A DNA stretch of 64,000 bases from Marchantia polymorpha subsp. ruderalis (GCA_037833965.1 AP031353.1:16246501-16310500); one strand, 5' to 3'. Positions 51,968-64,000 are shown, counted from the first letter of the stretch. The notes: generated from the letters alone by a model not told the origin. Translations and numbers: made by a program.

Positions 51968-54900
51968 ATGGCGGACGCTGTGGTTATTATGAGCCTAGGC
52001 GTAGTCGGAAAAGCAGTGAAAAAACTAATCCTAGCGTTGCTGGATGTAAGAGAATCCAAGCAGCACAGCAAGATCATTTGCAAGGAGATCGACTTGTTTG
52101 TGGAAACGTTGAACGAGAACATCAAGATCCTGGAAGTGAACCTGCCCGCCAGCGTGAGCAGACGAGCATTAGGTGCGTTGTCGTTGTCATTCTGTTTTCG
52201 GTTCCGTCTCTTGAGATCCAATGGCGGTCCCAGTCATCGGTCATGTTTTGGAGTCATGGCCACGCCTGCGACCCCGACGAACATGGGACTGGTTAAGGAA
52301 ATGGGAACATGAATAGGCAACATTTTCTTACAGAGTTCAGTTGCCAATCGAGAGGCGATCGAGTGCCTGGGCTTGAACTCGTCGTGGCGCATCATACGAA
52401 GGAAGGGGCGGCGTGACGAAGCCTTGGATCAGGAATTGTCGGACAAGATGGCAGATTTGAGCTTTGAACATATCTCCTCCAATTGCATCGGCAAATTTAT
52501 CGCAGATTGAAGTTTTCCCGCCCGATCAGCCACACCAAACTTCTGGCTGTCAAGCTGCAGAGACATGAAAGCATAGATTCTAATATCAAGTTCCAGTGTT
52601 TCAGGAAAAAAATGTTTTGTTTGCACTGACCTCTGCTTTTGTGCTGCTAACAGAGTCTCTAGTGACGAAGCTGGGAGACGCGACTGCGTTTGTGCAGTCC
52701 CGCCAACGTCAGGGCTTTTTCAAAACCCTTTGGAATGCACACGAGACTAAGCAGGAGTTGGAGATGCTACGTCGGAATCTCGACTCTTCATTTCAAATGG
52801 CTCTTTTCATCACCACTCTGGATGTGAGGTTCAGTCACACTCCTGCAACATATTACTTCAGTTTCTTCATTGTTGCTATGGATCTTACCAAATTTCGCAG
52901 TCACGCTAGCTTAATATGTGTTATATACCTCGTGAAGCAGCATGGTCATAAGTAGGAATTGTTCTTCCACGCTCAACTTCGATCAAGTAGGCAGATAACA
53001 TCCGAAAGACACTCAGCTTCATAAACCCCAGAGTTTTAAAAAACGCGTTCTAAGGTTAACCCCTGCTTTTTAGCGCTGAAGATCAAAGTTGATATTCCAG
53101 TTGCACTAATCCCCAACAAAACTCCATTACCTGAGTCTTTTGGGATCGTAAATCTTCTGGTATTATAAAAGAAAGTGGATGTTATGGCTTTTATACAAGT
53201 CTCTTGGTTTGGCTTTCATCGGGGTGAATTGCATTGAAGGCTGTAGATCTTGACTATCAGCATCTGAAGAAGCCGTCAGGAGAGTGCTGATCGACTAGAG
53301 TAGAAAGGGTATGTTCCAAATTTGGCTCCTCATCCCTGAATCTGCAATTCGACATGTCATACTAGGTTGCTGTGGACGGGCATAATAAAATTGAAGACTT
53401 TCAGATGAAGATGCTGGAAATTCACTCAACTCATGCATCGAGTTTGGAAACTGCAAGGAGTGAGATCCGAGATATACTCGTACTCCTTCTAGGAGTACCG
53501 AAAAAAGAAAAGTTGCAGTCATTAATCTCTGTAGTTCAAAATATGCTTCAAACTGTGGACACGGAGAAGTTCTTCGCCGATGTAAGTGTCGAACTGGTCA
53601 TCACCAACACATTTACTTTAAAGCTCTTCAAGCTTCAAGCTCTGCAACGCGTCTAGTTCTGAAAATATGTCCATGCCCTGCAGGTTCTAGCCAACCTCGA
53701 TCCAGTTGTACCTATGGAGGATGATGAGCAGTCTACTGTTATAAATGCAGATGATGACGAAGATATCAACGATCCCATCACTTGGGAGCTGATGTGCGAC
53801 CCAGTTAAAGGAACAGATGGCCGCACTTACGATCGCTGGACCATCATTAACAACTATTTAACTAGGAGTCCCTTTGATCAGAGCAAGCCTTTCCGAATAG
53901 AGTGTGATGACATCAATGTCCGTGGACGTCTATTCAGAAAGTATCCCAAGGCAGAAGATAAGTTTCTTGAACGTCGTCACGATTACAGGAAAAAGGCTAT
54001 GAAGCTAGCTAGAGGAGGCCACGATGCCGAGGCTCTGGTGATGTTAGAGAACGTTCTCAAGTGGGCCGATGACGATTCCGAGTGTTTAGATCTCCGAGAT
54101 TTGATCTTGAAAAGCAAATCCCAGCAGGACTTTGCAACTGGAATTAATACTACAAGCTCGAGAGATATTCCACCTAGAAGCAACCCAGGACAAGGTATGC
54201 ACAACTGCTACTCGCGACCCAAAACTTTGGAAAAATGTTGTCAATCTTTTGTTGTCAATGCCAGGGTGTAGCCCAACTTGCGTGAGCTCTAGAAGCATTG
54301 TTCCTTCAACAACCAAACATGGATAGCAAGAATGATGAGAGGAGACAATGCAAAACGAAGGACTTAGTTCAGGGCACTTTCACCTTTTTCTTGTTCTGTA
54401 CAGTTGTCAAGAACACGTTCAAGTTAAATGCGCAGTACGTAGAAATTATAAGAAAGGACCAATTGATTCAATTTTCTCAGTTTCCCCTTAGCCAGCGTTG
54501 CGATAGAATATATAGACATCAAGGTACTTGCAAGATGCAGTGGATGGAATTGGACCTGCTGTGATTAAAGCAAATTGTGCTCATTCTGCAGAGGAGAAAT
54601 CAAGGGCCATGATAGCTATACACGAGTTGAAGAGCATCATATGCCTCTTGTCCAAAGAAACAGCCGATAGTCCCTTGAGAGAAGCAGCAAGGAACTTTGC
54701 AAATTTGGCCCGGGATTCCGAGAACAAGGTTAATATGGCTATGTATCCCGGAGCACTGGAGAGTTTGGTAGGATTGTTGACCTTGGACGTACCCGAGAGT
54801 GCTCTATACGAGGTCAGCAGAGGATTCGCGAACCTCTCCTCTGCCAGGGAGAATCAGGAGAAGATGGCAAAAGTTCCACAGTGCTTGGAGAGGCTAGTAC

Positions 54901-56012
54901 AGTTGATGCACAAGGAAGTACCGAGGAGTATCCAACGCGAAGCTGCCAGAGCTTTCGCCAACTTGGCCTCGGCGAAAGAGAACAGGTTGAAGATGGGAGC
55001 GGTTCCAGGGATCTTGGAAACGTTGGTAGATCTGTTTACTGAAGATGTAGGGGAGAGGGTTCAGAGGTCAGCTACTCGAGCCTTTGCCAATCTTGCGACT
55101 GCGGAGGAAAATATTCTGAAATTGGCAGCAGTTCCAAAAGCTCTAGAAAAGGTCGTGGATTTGCTGTGTAAAGAGGTGCCCGTCGCGGTTCAGTTTGAAG
55201 CTGCGAAAGCTGTTGCGAACATAGCCCGTGCCGAAGAATGTAGTGCTAAGCTCGCAGACTTTCCAGGAGTTCTGCTGGAGAGACTGGTTGGCCTGATGTC
55301 TACGGAAGTCCACAAGGCCGTCCAATTCGAGGCTACAAGAGCGTTCGCCAATCTCTCTCACTTCAGGAGGAACGAACGGAAGCTGATCACTTACCCTCAA
55401 GCAGTTGATAGGGTCGTGAGTTTGTTATCTTCGGACGTGGAGGAGAATATTCAGGCACAAGCCGCGAGAGCCTTTGCCAATCTAGCTATGGTCAGAGAAA
55501 ACCTGGTCGAAATGGCAGCACAGCCAGGAGTTCTGAAGAGGCTAGTCGATTTGCTAGCCAGAGGAACAGCCGAGCATGTGCAAATTGAGGCTGCGAGAGC
55601 TATAGCTTATCTGTCTTATGACGATGAGAATCAGATCACAATCGCAGCGTTTCCAGGAGCACTTAAAAGATTGGTAGGCCTGTTGTCGAGAGACGTACCC
55701 TTGAGTGTGCTGGAACAAGCAGCTCTGGCTTTCGCCAACCTCGCTTGTGCACAGGCGAACAAAGGTGCCATGGTCTCGTTTCCAGGGGCTCTGAAAAAGC
55801 TCGTGGGTCTGCTCGGTAAGGGGACACCTTCCAGTATTCAATTCCAGGCTGCAGCAGCCTTCGCCGACTTGGCATGGGGGGCAGAGGAGACCAGAGTGCG
55901 AATGGCAACTTTCCCTGGGGCTATCGAAAGGCTCGTGGGTTTACTCTCCGATGATGTGGACGAGAACGTCCAGGCACAAGCAGCAAGAGCGCTGGCAAAG
56001 CTGAGATTATGA
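51968..56012 (+). CDS. U-box and armadillo-repeat protein, five exons
   Basis: Predicted plant U-box (PUB-type) E3 ubiquitin ligase with an armadillo substrate-binding region. Exons 51968-52172, 52654-52823, 53366-53581, 53684-54194 and 54535-56012 join in phase to give 859 residues. Residues 1 to about 200 are helical (MADAVVIMSLGVVGKAVKK..., KLGDATAFVQSRQR) and resemble the N-terminal adaptor helices of PUB proteins. An acidic linker leads to the U-box at about 225-300: DPITWELMCDPVKGTDGRTY, then DRWTIINNYL. A charged helical segment (RRHDYRKKAMKLARGGHDAE) follows. Exon 5 encodes about ten armadillo repeats of roughly 41 residues, each marked by R-A-F-A-N-L...E-N...P-G-x-L-E-R-L-V-x-L-L. 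The protein ends early in an eleventh repeat (RALAKLRL). The acceptor of exon 5 (CTTGCAAG) is the only one that keeps the frame. Confidence 0.88.
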
Positions 56013-56429
56013 TTTGGAATCACAATTTATTTAAATCCTCCTCCTCGGATTCTGGCTCGGCAGGCTGTTCTAGAGTGGAAGTTTGTAAATATGCGGCCGA
56101 CAGGACGACGTTGTACACAGAGCTGAAATTTCTTGCAAGCATGGCTTGAACATAGGCAGAGCCTCTTCCGTCTTCGATCTTCGGTTCTATCCTGAGAAAG
56201 AACTTCGGCATCCTGAATTCATTCATTGTGTACGCGTGCGTAGACAAATGACTCTTCACCTGATTGGCTTGGCTGGAATGGGCAATGTACAGGATTTTTT
56301 TTTGACATCTGCTGATACTTCACATATAAGCTGCCGTTGTGGATTTTACTTGCCACACGTGGAAGATACTCCGAAAGACTGCGCTTCGATTTGGTTTTAG
56401 TGCTTCGGACTTCGAGTAAGCCTGCAGTG

Positions 56430-56493
56430 TGACTAATGACCGGTGCAAAATGGTGCAACCATTTTGCACATTTTGCACCATGGTCACTAGTCA
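56430..56493. repeat. Imperfect inverted repeat, about 30-bp arms
   Basis: The arms carry GGTGCAAAATG-type sequence with small bulges and end in TGACTA and TAGTCA. Inside, GGTGCAA is itself repeated directly. It lies about 420 bases past the U-box gene stop. Confidence 0.8.
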
Positions 56494-57038
56494 GTGGTCT
56501 TTCCCCAAAATCTTATGAAAAACAACACTTCAACACATGTATGTCCTAGAATTTTCCCCTGGCGAGGGAAATCTCAGACCTTAGAGGTTAGTTAGTTGGC
56601 AGAAACAAGGCAATTTGGGTGATGCCTTTGCAAATAGTAGATGCCATCTTGGCAATCTGGGGAAATCTAAAACGATTTTCATGACTGTTGAATGATTCAA
56701 CTGTTTGACAAATTCGACTCAACAGTCATTATACTTTTAAGTTACATCCGAATATTGGCTTGAATATTACGTGAAGTAGTGTTCTTCCTGATCCAACAGA
56801 TGTCTATATGAGGTGATTCGTGGGGGTCCAGTCGTATTAACTGCTGCTCCTGTGCCGAAAGAGGAGTCGTTGGTGGTCGAAACCCTTGAGTGTTAGTTTG
56901 ACATTTTAATCATAAAGGAAAGTTACTTGTTACCTAATTGTGAAGATATAATTTCCTTCGACAGAGCGCCCGGTTATCAAAAGCGCGAAGTGTTTCTGAT
57001 CAGTAAAGGCACATAAACGCGTTTGTCATGATTCAACC

Positions 57039-57084
57039 GTGAGCATGCCACAACCCCGCCGTGAAGGGATTGTGGCATGCTCAC
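57039..57084. repeat. Inverted repeat, 15-bp perfect arms
   Basis: GTGAGCATGCCACAA at 57039-57053 and its exact reverse complement at 57070-57084, extending inward by about 4 bases with a mismatch. Confidence 0.9.
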
Positions 57085-58158
57085 ATGCCCCGGGTACTGT
57101 AAGTGAGAGCTACACGGGTCCATTTCTCGTTTGAGTATTTATAGAAAATTATATATATTTAATTGAAATATTGTTATAAATATATATGTTAAATGTATCA
57201 AGCCCGTGGTACCCAAAGTGTCAAAAGTTTGAAAAACACAATACAAACAGTCCAACCCAGAGAGAAGGGGAGAGTCCAACCCAACAGAGAACATAGACCT
57301 CTCTGCAATAAGGGAGAATAGCTTGAAATGTACAGCAGGTGGTTGAGGTCCACACGACTACGCTTGGTTGCGTCTCGTCAGCTCTGGTGTGAAACTTGAA
57401 AAGGCTGGACTTGGTGCGTCACTGTAATAAATCACAGAGAAAAGTTAGAAGCTTATACTTCAGCTCGAACGAAAGCAAGACCGATTAGAGTTTGAAACTA
57501 GCAAAAATAAAAGCAGAAGAAGCTATAATTTGCGATCACAGGGTTGACAAAGCAGAAGTGACAAGAATCAATCATGTGATCCCGAGGCCTCCAGAAACCC
57601 ATTTGAATAAATTCAGCTTAGAAGTGAACAGCAGGACAACAAACCCCGATACTCACTAAATCTCGAACTCTACCGGTGCACTTTCTCGGAAACCAGCCAT
57701 TACACAGCACAGTGCAAGATGTACCTAGATTCTCGTCGTGAGGTCGAGGCAGGAGAAAGGGAAATTGTTAGATATTTATCATCAGATAACTTGGCCTACT
57801 GAGAGCTCCCACATTCAGATAACTCCAAGAATTAGATAATTCGATCAAAGTTCAAGAATTGGTCAAACCTTAAACATCTGCCGTCCGACCGCGACATGCG
57901 TTGAGGATGTACGTGGGGCTGGCTGTGAGTCTTTCTCAGCTCCTGTGTATTGTATAACTTTTCATCGCGGTGTCAAAGAAAAAGATGCAGATTCAACTGA
58001 CTCAGGAAGGTATTTCACCGTTTTATAAACACGCACCTCCTCGGAGGGACCGTTCTTCTTAGTTCAGTGCTACTCATTGATCATGCCATCCGCATCCCAT
58101 AAGAACAAAACATCTATTTATTTCCACCGAACTTTGCGTATTTTTCTTAAACATGTAC

Positions 58159-58184
58159 CTTGTCCTATTTCGAAATAGGACAAG
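58159..58184. repeat. Perfect 26-base palindrome
   Basis: CTTGTCCTATTTC is followed directly by its reverse complement, centred on TTCGAA. Confidence 0.9.
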
Positions 58185-59175
58185 ATTTGATGCTCATCAA
58201 GGAGAGAGACGACAGTGACGTGACAGGACCATGGCGTAAATGTAGTGCAACGAGATCGTGACCAGCCTAGCTATAGCATTAGTAAATTTGAACATCTTCA
58301 ATGTGAGAATGATTCGAAGATACACTAATCTGTATTGGAACATTAACCGATAGTGAAATGACTAGAGACTTATGTTTCAAATCCAGATCAAAGTTTCTCA
58401 GCACCAAAGTTTGGCTTGTCCTGAGCCTTCAAATAAAGTCTACTTCCTCAATGGAAGCTTCGACCACTAACTTTTTGCTCTTTATATGAAAGAGGAAGAA
58501 ACGATGGCATATTCCTGAGCATGTAAAATTTGCAAATTATATCTGCCATTCAGACAAGCTCTGGCATGTTTCTCCCTTTATATGCCGCATTATTTTAGAT
58601 TTTAATGCTTCATGCAACCTGGAAGTGGCAGACACCGTTGGGTGTTCTCATTCCGAGTTTAAATGTTTCATACTAAAGATCTGATCTTATTTCGGTATAT
58701 CAAAATACTTATCCATGTGTCGTCTTTAACGATGGTGTCGATATTGTTGTATCTCAATGGTGTCTGCATTTGTTGAAGTTGCAAAGTCTGCATTTTGTCT
58801 GCTTCAATTGTCTATTTTCTTTTAGGCTTTGATGTCTGAACTCACTGCCGCTTCTTGAAAGCTGGGAGCACAAACTGGAAAGAGAGGACTTGTATTCATT
58901 ACTGGAAACTAGTTGTACACTGACTAGCCTCTCAGACTCAGAAATGAGTGTGTTTTCTGTTCAAGACTGCTGCTTACTGAAAATTGACCGACTCATAGCA
59001 ACTAGTTTGCGAACGTTGTAGCATTTTCGTGCATTACATCAACAAATCAGATTGTCACTGTTCCTGTTATTCGTTTAGTGGGAGAAAATCTGTACCTCCA
59101 GTAATGAATAATTTAGATGTAATCTTGGCATTGATGTCAGCTACTTTGACATATGTTTTGTTCACATTGCCTTCC

Positions 59176-60082
59176 TGCAGTTCCAAAAGCTCTAGAAAAG
59201 ATCGCGGATTTGCTGTGTAAAGAGGTGCCCGTCACGGTTCAGCTTGAAGCTGCGAAAGCTGATGCGAACATAGCCCATGCCAAAGAATGTGGAGCTAGCT
59301 CGCAGACTTCCCAGGAGTTCTGGAGAGACTGGTTGGCCTGATGTCTAGGAAAGTCCACGAGGCCAATCTCTCCTACTTCAGGAGGAAGAAACGGAAGCTG
59401 ATCTCTTACCCTCAAGCAGTTGTTAGGGTCGTGAGTTTGTTATCTTCGGACGTGGAGGAGAATATTCAGGCACAAGCCGCGAGAGCCTTTGCCAATCTAG
59501 CTATGGTCAAAGAAAACATGGTCGAAATGGGCAGCACAGCCAGGAGTTCTGAAGAGGCTAGTCGATTTGCTAGCCAGAGGAACAGCCGAGCATGTGCAAA
59601 TTGAGGCTGCGAGAGCTGTAGCTTATCTGTCTTATGACGATGAGAATCTGATCACAATCGCAGCGTTTCCAGGAGCACTTGAAGGATTGGTAGGCCTGTT
59701 GTCGAAAGACGTACCCTTGAGTGTGCTGAAACAAGCAGCTCTGGCTTTCGCCAACCTCGCTTGTGCACAGGCGAACAAAGGTGCCATAGTCTCGTTTCCA
59801 GGGGCTAGGGAAAAGATCGTGGGTCTGCTCGGTAAGGGGATTCCTTCCAGTATTCAAATCCAGGCTGCAGCCGCCTTCGTCAACTTGGCATGGGCAGGTG
59901 AGAAGAAAGTGCGAATGGCAACTTTCCCTGGGGCTATGGAAAGGCTCGCGGGTTTATTATCCGATGATGTGGACGAGAGTGTCCAGGCAGAAGTAGCAAG
60001 AGCGTTGGCAAATTTGTCTTTTGGGGAGAATGCTGTGAGGATGGCGAAGAGATTATACGAAGAAATTTTTATTCTTTGCTAA
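59176..60082 (+). pseudogene. Partial, frameshifted copy of the armadillo exon
   Basis: Closely matches 55126-56012 of the U-box gene at the DNA level, starting in armadillo repeat 4. Relative to the intact gene it has a 1-base loss near 59296, a 3-base loss near 59321, an in-frame 30-base loss near 59364 (between two GCC copies) and a 1-base gain near 59530. The first frameshift leads to a TGA at 59339-59341. The second restores the original frame, which is then open to a TAA at 60080-60082 with good repeats (PGALEGLVGLLSKDVPLSV and so on). The join to upstream DNA is a TTCCTGCAG that looks like a splice acceptor. No U-box, N-terminal exons or promoter accompany it. Its last repeat runs on as LANLSFGENAVRMAKRLYEE, longer than the end of the intact gene. 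Confidence 0.85.
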
Positions 60083-60130
60083 TGGTGTGAAAAGTTACCG
60101 AAATTTTCGGTAACTTTTTATACCATTAGC
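60078..60130. repeat. Inverted repeat at the 3' edge of the armadillo copy
   Basis: Arms beginning GCTAATGGT and ending ACCATTAGC, with AAAGTTACCGAAA facing TTTCGGTAACTTT, form a nearly perfect stem of about 26 bp. The stop codon of the pseudogene frame lies inside the left arm. Confidence 0.88.
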
Positions 60131-60133
60131 ATA

Positions 60134-60390
60134 TAAAAAAATGATATTTTTTGTGTTTATGATTTAACTTAAGTCTTATGTGAGAGGATAATTACTATAA
60201 TCAAAATTTCTCAAAAAAATGATATGTTTGGTATGTATGATTTAACTTTAAGTTGTGTGTTCATTTGGTGTGAGAAGATAAATATTATAATCAAAAATTC
60301 TAAAAAAATGATACTTTTTGTGTGTGTGATTTAACTCAGTCTTGTGTACATTTTGTTTGAAAAAAATAAACAATATAATAAAAAATTTCA
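60134..60390. repeat. Three tandem AT-rich units of about 80-90 bases
   Basis: Units start near 60134, 60213 and 60302. Each contains AAAAAAATGATA, then TTTTTGTGTGTATGATTTAAC-like sequence, CTTGTGT, and ATAATCAAAAATT, with small indels. They directly follow the inverted repeat. Confidence 0.75.
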
Positions 60391-63300
60391 AACTATTGTA
60401 ATACATCATCTTTTTTTTACTTAATTCAAACGATGTTGAAAACTTGATTACATTAGAATGAAAAAAAATTACTAAATAGATTATAATGTTGATGCTTCAG
60501 ATCCAAAATTTTATAGTAAAATTAATTTTCTTTACATAGTTGTAACACTAGAGTTGAATAAAAAAATTCACTCAAAGATAAAAAGATTATAAATTGTTAA
60601 GATAAGATACAAAATTTGGTTTGTACTTTAAATAGATTTTATGAATAAATACAAGGAGAGAAGATGTTGTCATCCATCATACATAGTGTCAATAGTGAGT
60701 GCAACTTTGTTTAACTTGAATTCTAAAAAAAAATCAAATAATAATTTTTTCACATTTCCAATAAATATTATTTTGCATTTAATAAATGCATGATTTGGAT
60801 ATGTTTCACATAAAAAAAAGAAAATCATTGATTCAAAATGATCCAAGAAATTGAGAAAAAATATGAATCTATATTCATTTCAAAAAAAAATTTAAAAAAA
60901 TTGTCAACATCTATCATATAAATCATGAGTATCATCATGATTGATACTCATGTTGTTCAAATTAGATTATATTCTAAACTTTAATTAACATGATTTCATT
61001 ATGTAAAAATATATGCTCTGAAATAAAATAAAATAATAAGGTATTATATCAATATTTTTAAATAAATTTTTAATTGAATTTTTAGAAATTTTTTCATGTT
61101 ATACAGAATATTTATCATTATAGTAATATTTTGAAATAGCAACAAATTTTCTTGATAGTTTGATTCATATGCTATTCTATAAAAATCTAGTATCCCAGAT
61201 TGTGTTATTCAAATAAGTATTATGTTAATCTAATTGTAGATTGAAGTAAGAAAATATATTTAATTTGACAAATTTCTCCGTTCAAAATAATTAATATATA
61301 TATCAAATTTAAACAAATGGAGTTCTAATTACAAAATATAAATTTCCAATAGTGATAGACATTGTTATTACGATTGGATATCATTATTGAGAGATGTTAC
61401 AAATATAAAATCCTGAGCTCTCATCTTAGTATTCATTGATCTCAAAATGTTTTGTAAGTACATAGTTTGGTTCTAAGTCTATCTTCGTACATTCATCTGA
61501 CATTGTCATTTTCAGATCTATAATGTTGAAGATATTAGCATTGTCAAGTCTATATTGGAACATTATAACCAAAATAGTGCTACCAATTCAGATGATGTTG
61601 TTTACATTTCACATGTGGCGTTCGAGGGACAAACGAATCGATCAATCTTTAATTTCATCATTCTTTTCTCTCTTGAATTATTTTAATCTACAAAATTTCA
61701 AACTACCGACTGTTATTTCTTCAATGCAAAATATCAACAATACAAATTACACTTCAGACATTTTTCCATTAGAATTATCAATCCACCAAAAAACGATGAC
61801 TGCCAAAAAATAATTCTATCTGGGATGTGAGCAAGATTTTGTTCTCCTGCTTGTTGATGTAGATATGTCATGTCTTGGTTTCGGATGCAACGCTAAGTCT
61901 TCTTCGTTCACTTGGGAGTTTTAGAAATGGTGGAATGTATTTGTTGAAAACGCATTGGTTTCAGGTTGTTATCTCAACATGTAACATAATAAGACCATCA
62001 CTGAAATCAAATATCGGTCCTTGCACATGACCTTTTCGTAAATGTTACGACCAATAATACCTCCATACATCTTTTCTTTGAGACGCCGAGAGCAATCGAC
62101 CTTCACAACTACGCGCTTCTGCCTCGTGATCACATCAATCCTTCCCGAACTTGTAGATAATAAATCTGTGAATCTTTTTTGAGCCAAGAGGTAGCACCAA
62201 TTGATTACAGCGATTGTGTAAGGAAATTGTCATGTCATAAATGTTTCAGATTCTCACCTACAATCTTCACAAATCAAAAAGAATAGAAAAGTGCTCAGCT
62301 TAAGATTCAAAATCTCCAAATAGGTGGATGTTGTCTCTGTGAACGATGTGCAATGAACTGCTTGCGCAATGCTATGTAAATGCTGCTAACTATGTAGGTC
62401 TGCTTTGGAGCACAAGTAAGAGTAAATTACATATCGGTGGTTTTTGAAGTAAATGAAGTTGTTGCAATCCATACTGCTTTCCAAGGTTTAAAGAGGTATG
62501 CAGTATAGACTCTAAATCTCATAAATCTCAATGATCAGGAGATGTTTCTCATGTAGTAAGAAGCAAAAAAAATTCCTAAGAGATCTTGAATTTACAACGA
62601 TCTCACGCGATTGAGTCTTTCGAAGCTCACAAAGTTCATATGTCAAATATAAGAACATGAGTTTAGAAATGCCAAGTACACCAGCATGATTTCACGTGAC
62701 AACCAAGTCATCCCGTTCTCCTGAATATTAAACTCGTCATATACGTTCCCATACTATGGACATAAGCTTCACTCATCTTACAAACGTGGAAGCACTGTTC
62801 AATAGGTGGATTTTGATTCTACAGCAACCTGAAACTACACATCTCCTTTGGCTCGAAAAAGTCAAAGCCTCTCTACATTGTCACGTCATTCAATTTGATA
62901 TCAACTTGAAAACCTTAGATCAACTGCTTCTTCATCATCTGACTTGGATTGAAACAATTTTTTGGATGTTGACGGTGTCGATCTTAGTAAACGAATCTTA
63001 ATTACTGAATAAATGGTAATAATTTACATCTTATCCAAAGAGCAGTGAAAGTTGAAACGCCCTTCTCAGCCATGAAATGGCAAAAGCCGTTGGTTCACTT
63101 ACTAAGTATTGAAAAAGAATCGATAGACTCTTGATGGTTCGAGCCTGTCTGCATAGATTTAGCACTATACTGCCCAAGCACTCTGTAGAGATAAGCTCAT
63201 TCAGCTATTCACCAAAGATTTTGAGTAGATTTTGCAGCAAACATATCTAAAACTTTATGTTTTATGGAGTACTCATCCAGTAAGTTCACTGTCATTTGGT

Positions 63301-64000
63301 GGCACCTTAATAGCACTCTGATTCGAACAAATATTGTTCATATTTTTCTGAATCTAATCAATACTTTCTTCAGAGTTGTAGAGAGCACTTCAATTACACT
63401 TCGGCTCCATATACAATTTCTTTGCAAGTACTAGACAACCATCACATACTGATTTTTATAAGATCAATCTCATGATTTGATGCGCAAAGGCAGTATAGGA
63501 TCTGTGCATGAGTAAATTCCTATAAGTGAAGCTCAATACTAAGAAGATATTTGTTGCTACATGCGCTGAACAATGTGCGCTTGGAATAAACATTTTAATT
63601 CTTCCTCCTAGGCATAACTTAGAAGTTATGAGCATTGTTGGGAATTCAAAATGATAACGGAGATTCTTTGAATTTCCATGCAGCATGATGTTCATATGAA
63701 ATGCTGCTACACAGCTGCCATTCATCAACTTATAGAAGCAGCGAGTTTCACATATTTGGAACTACTACAAGAATTTTATCAAATAATATAATTTTCATTG
63801 ATAAGACTAAGTTTGAAGTTATATTTTGTGACAATTTAAATATATCAAATTCTTAACTAAATTTAGAAACAAAGAAATTTGTATATGATCAAATGTATAT
63901 TTTAAAATAATATGACATTAGTCATATCTACCAAATTTAATCGCATTATAAATAAGTTAGGTAAGTTAGGAGAAGTTTATTAAGTCAGGAGAACAATCAA
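60391..64000. other. AT-rich terminal region, nothing recognised
   Basis: Very AT-rich to about 61500, then moderately AT-rich. Only short frames are seen (the longest about 96 codons, 61523-61813), of low-complexity composition. An 11-bp-arm inverted repeat lies at 60924-60952. Confidence 0.35.

Larger units (their letters stand above)
56013..59175. other. Spacer between the armadillo gene and its partial copy
   Basis: No gene recognised. It contains three inverted repeats (56430-56493, 57039-57084, 58159-58184). The 3' UTR of the U-box gene should occupy the first few hundred bases. I see no trace of the U-box or N-terminal exons of the duplicated copy here. Confidence 0.4.

Noticed and set aside
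55143-55908. - strand frames opposite the armadillo exon
   Set aside because: Shadows caused by the regular codon pattern of the armadillo repeats; equivalent shadows occur opposite the pseudogene copy.
59341-59604. Separate small gene within the armadillo copy
   Set aside because: It is the stretch between the two frameshifts, read in the shifted frame; it begins mid-repeat with no promoter or splice context of its own.
16114-60130. CRISPR array made of the scattered hairpins
   Set aside because: Repeats are different sequences, not regularly spaced, and the genome is eukaryotic.

Overview
The window looks like a piece of a plant nuclear genome. Six spliced protein-coding genes and one intronless ribosomal-protein gene follow GT-AG rules. 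They include a plant-type V-ATPase subunit a, an RFI2-like RING-H2 protein, eS28 and a U-box/armadillo protein. There is also one Pol III tRNA-Val gene. No operons or bacterial signals are seen. A bryophyte or other early land plant fits (mixed base composition, GC-rich promoters in an AT-rich background), but that is only an inference.

Layout. 1-7.4 kb: GC-rich leader, then an 18-exon V-ATPase subunit a gene on the + strand (815 aa). 8.7 kb: tRNA-Val(AAC). 10.4-13.6 kb, - strand: two phase-matched exons of a Ser/Arg-rich protein, ending in a stop codon. 22.8-23.5 kb, - strand: the RING-H2 exons of an RFI2-like E3 ligase. It is unresolved whether these two belong to one long gene. 25.4 kb, +: ribosomal protein eS28, with duplicated telo-box motifs in its leader. 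27.0-27.9 kb, +: two-exon GNAT acetyltransferase. 28.3-31.8 kb, -: ten-exon histone-deacetylase-superfamily gene, tail-to-tail with the GNAT gene. 33.2-36.4 kb, -: eight-exon PQ-loop transporter with a 27-base micro-exon. 36.4-38.1 kb: GC-rich promoter-like block with a sharp edge. 38.1-51.9 kb: mostly AT-rich, low-complexity DNA with two stretches that look like decayed coding sequence. 52.0-56.0 kb, +: five-exon U-box/armadillo-repeat gene (859 aa). 59.2-60.1 kb, +: frameshifted partial copy of its armadillo region. 60.1-64.0 kb: AT-rich DNA opening with a tandem repeat.

The genes are ordinary housekeeping and regulatory loci with no evident shared pathway. The more unusual content is structural: the decayed armadillo paralogue that appears to keep a longer C-terminal repeat than the intact gene, the micro-exon, the duplicated telo-box leader, and many unrelated short inverted duplications spread through non-coding DNA. 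Exon boundaries were read by eye from reading-frame continuity and GT-AG sites; reading phases were checked for the six spliced models.
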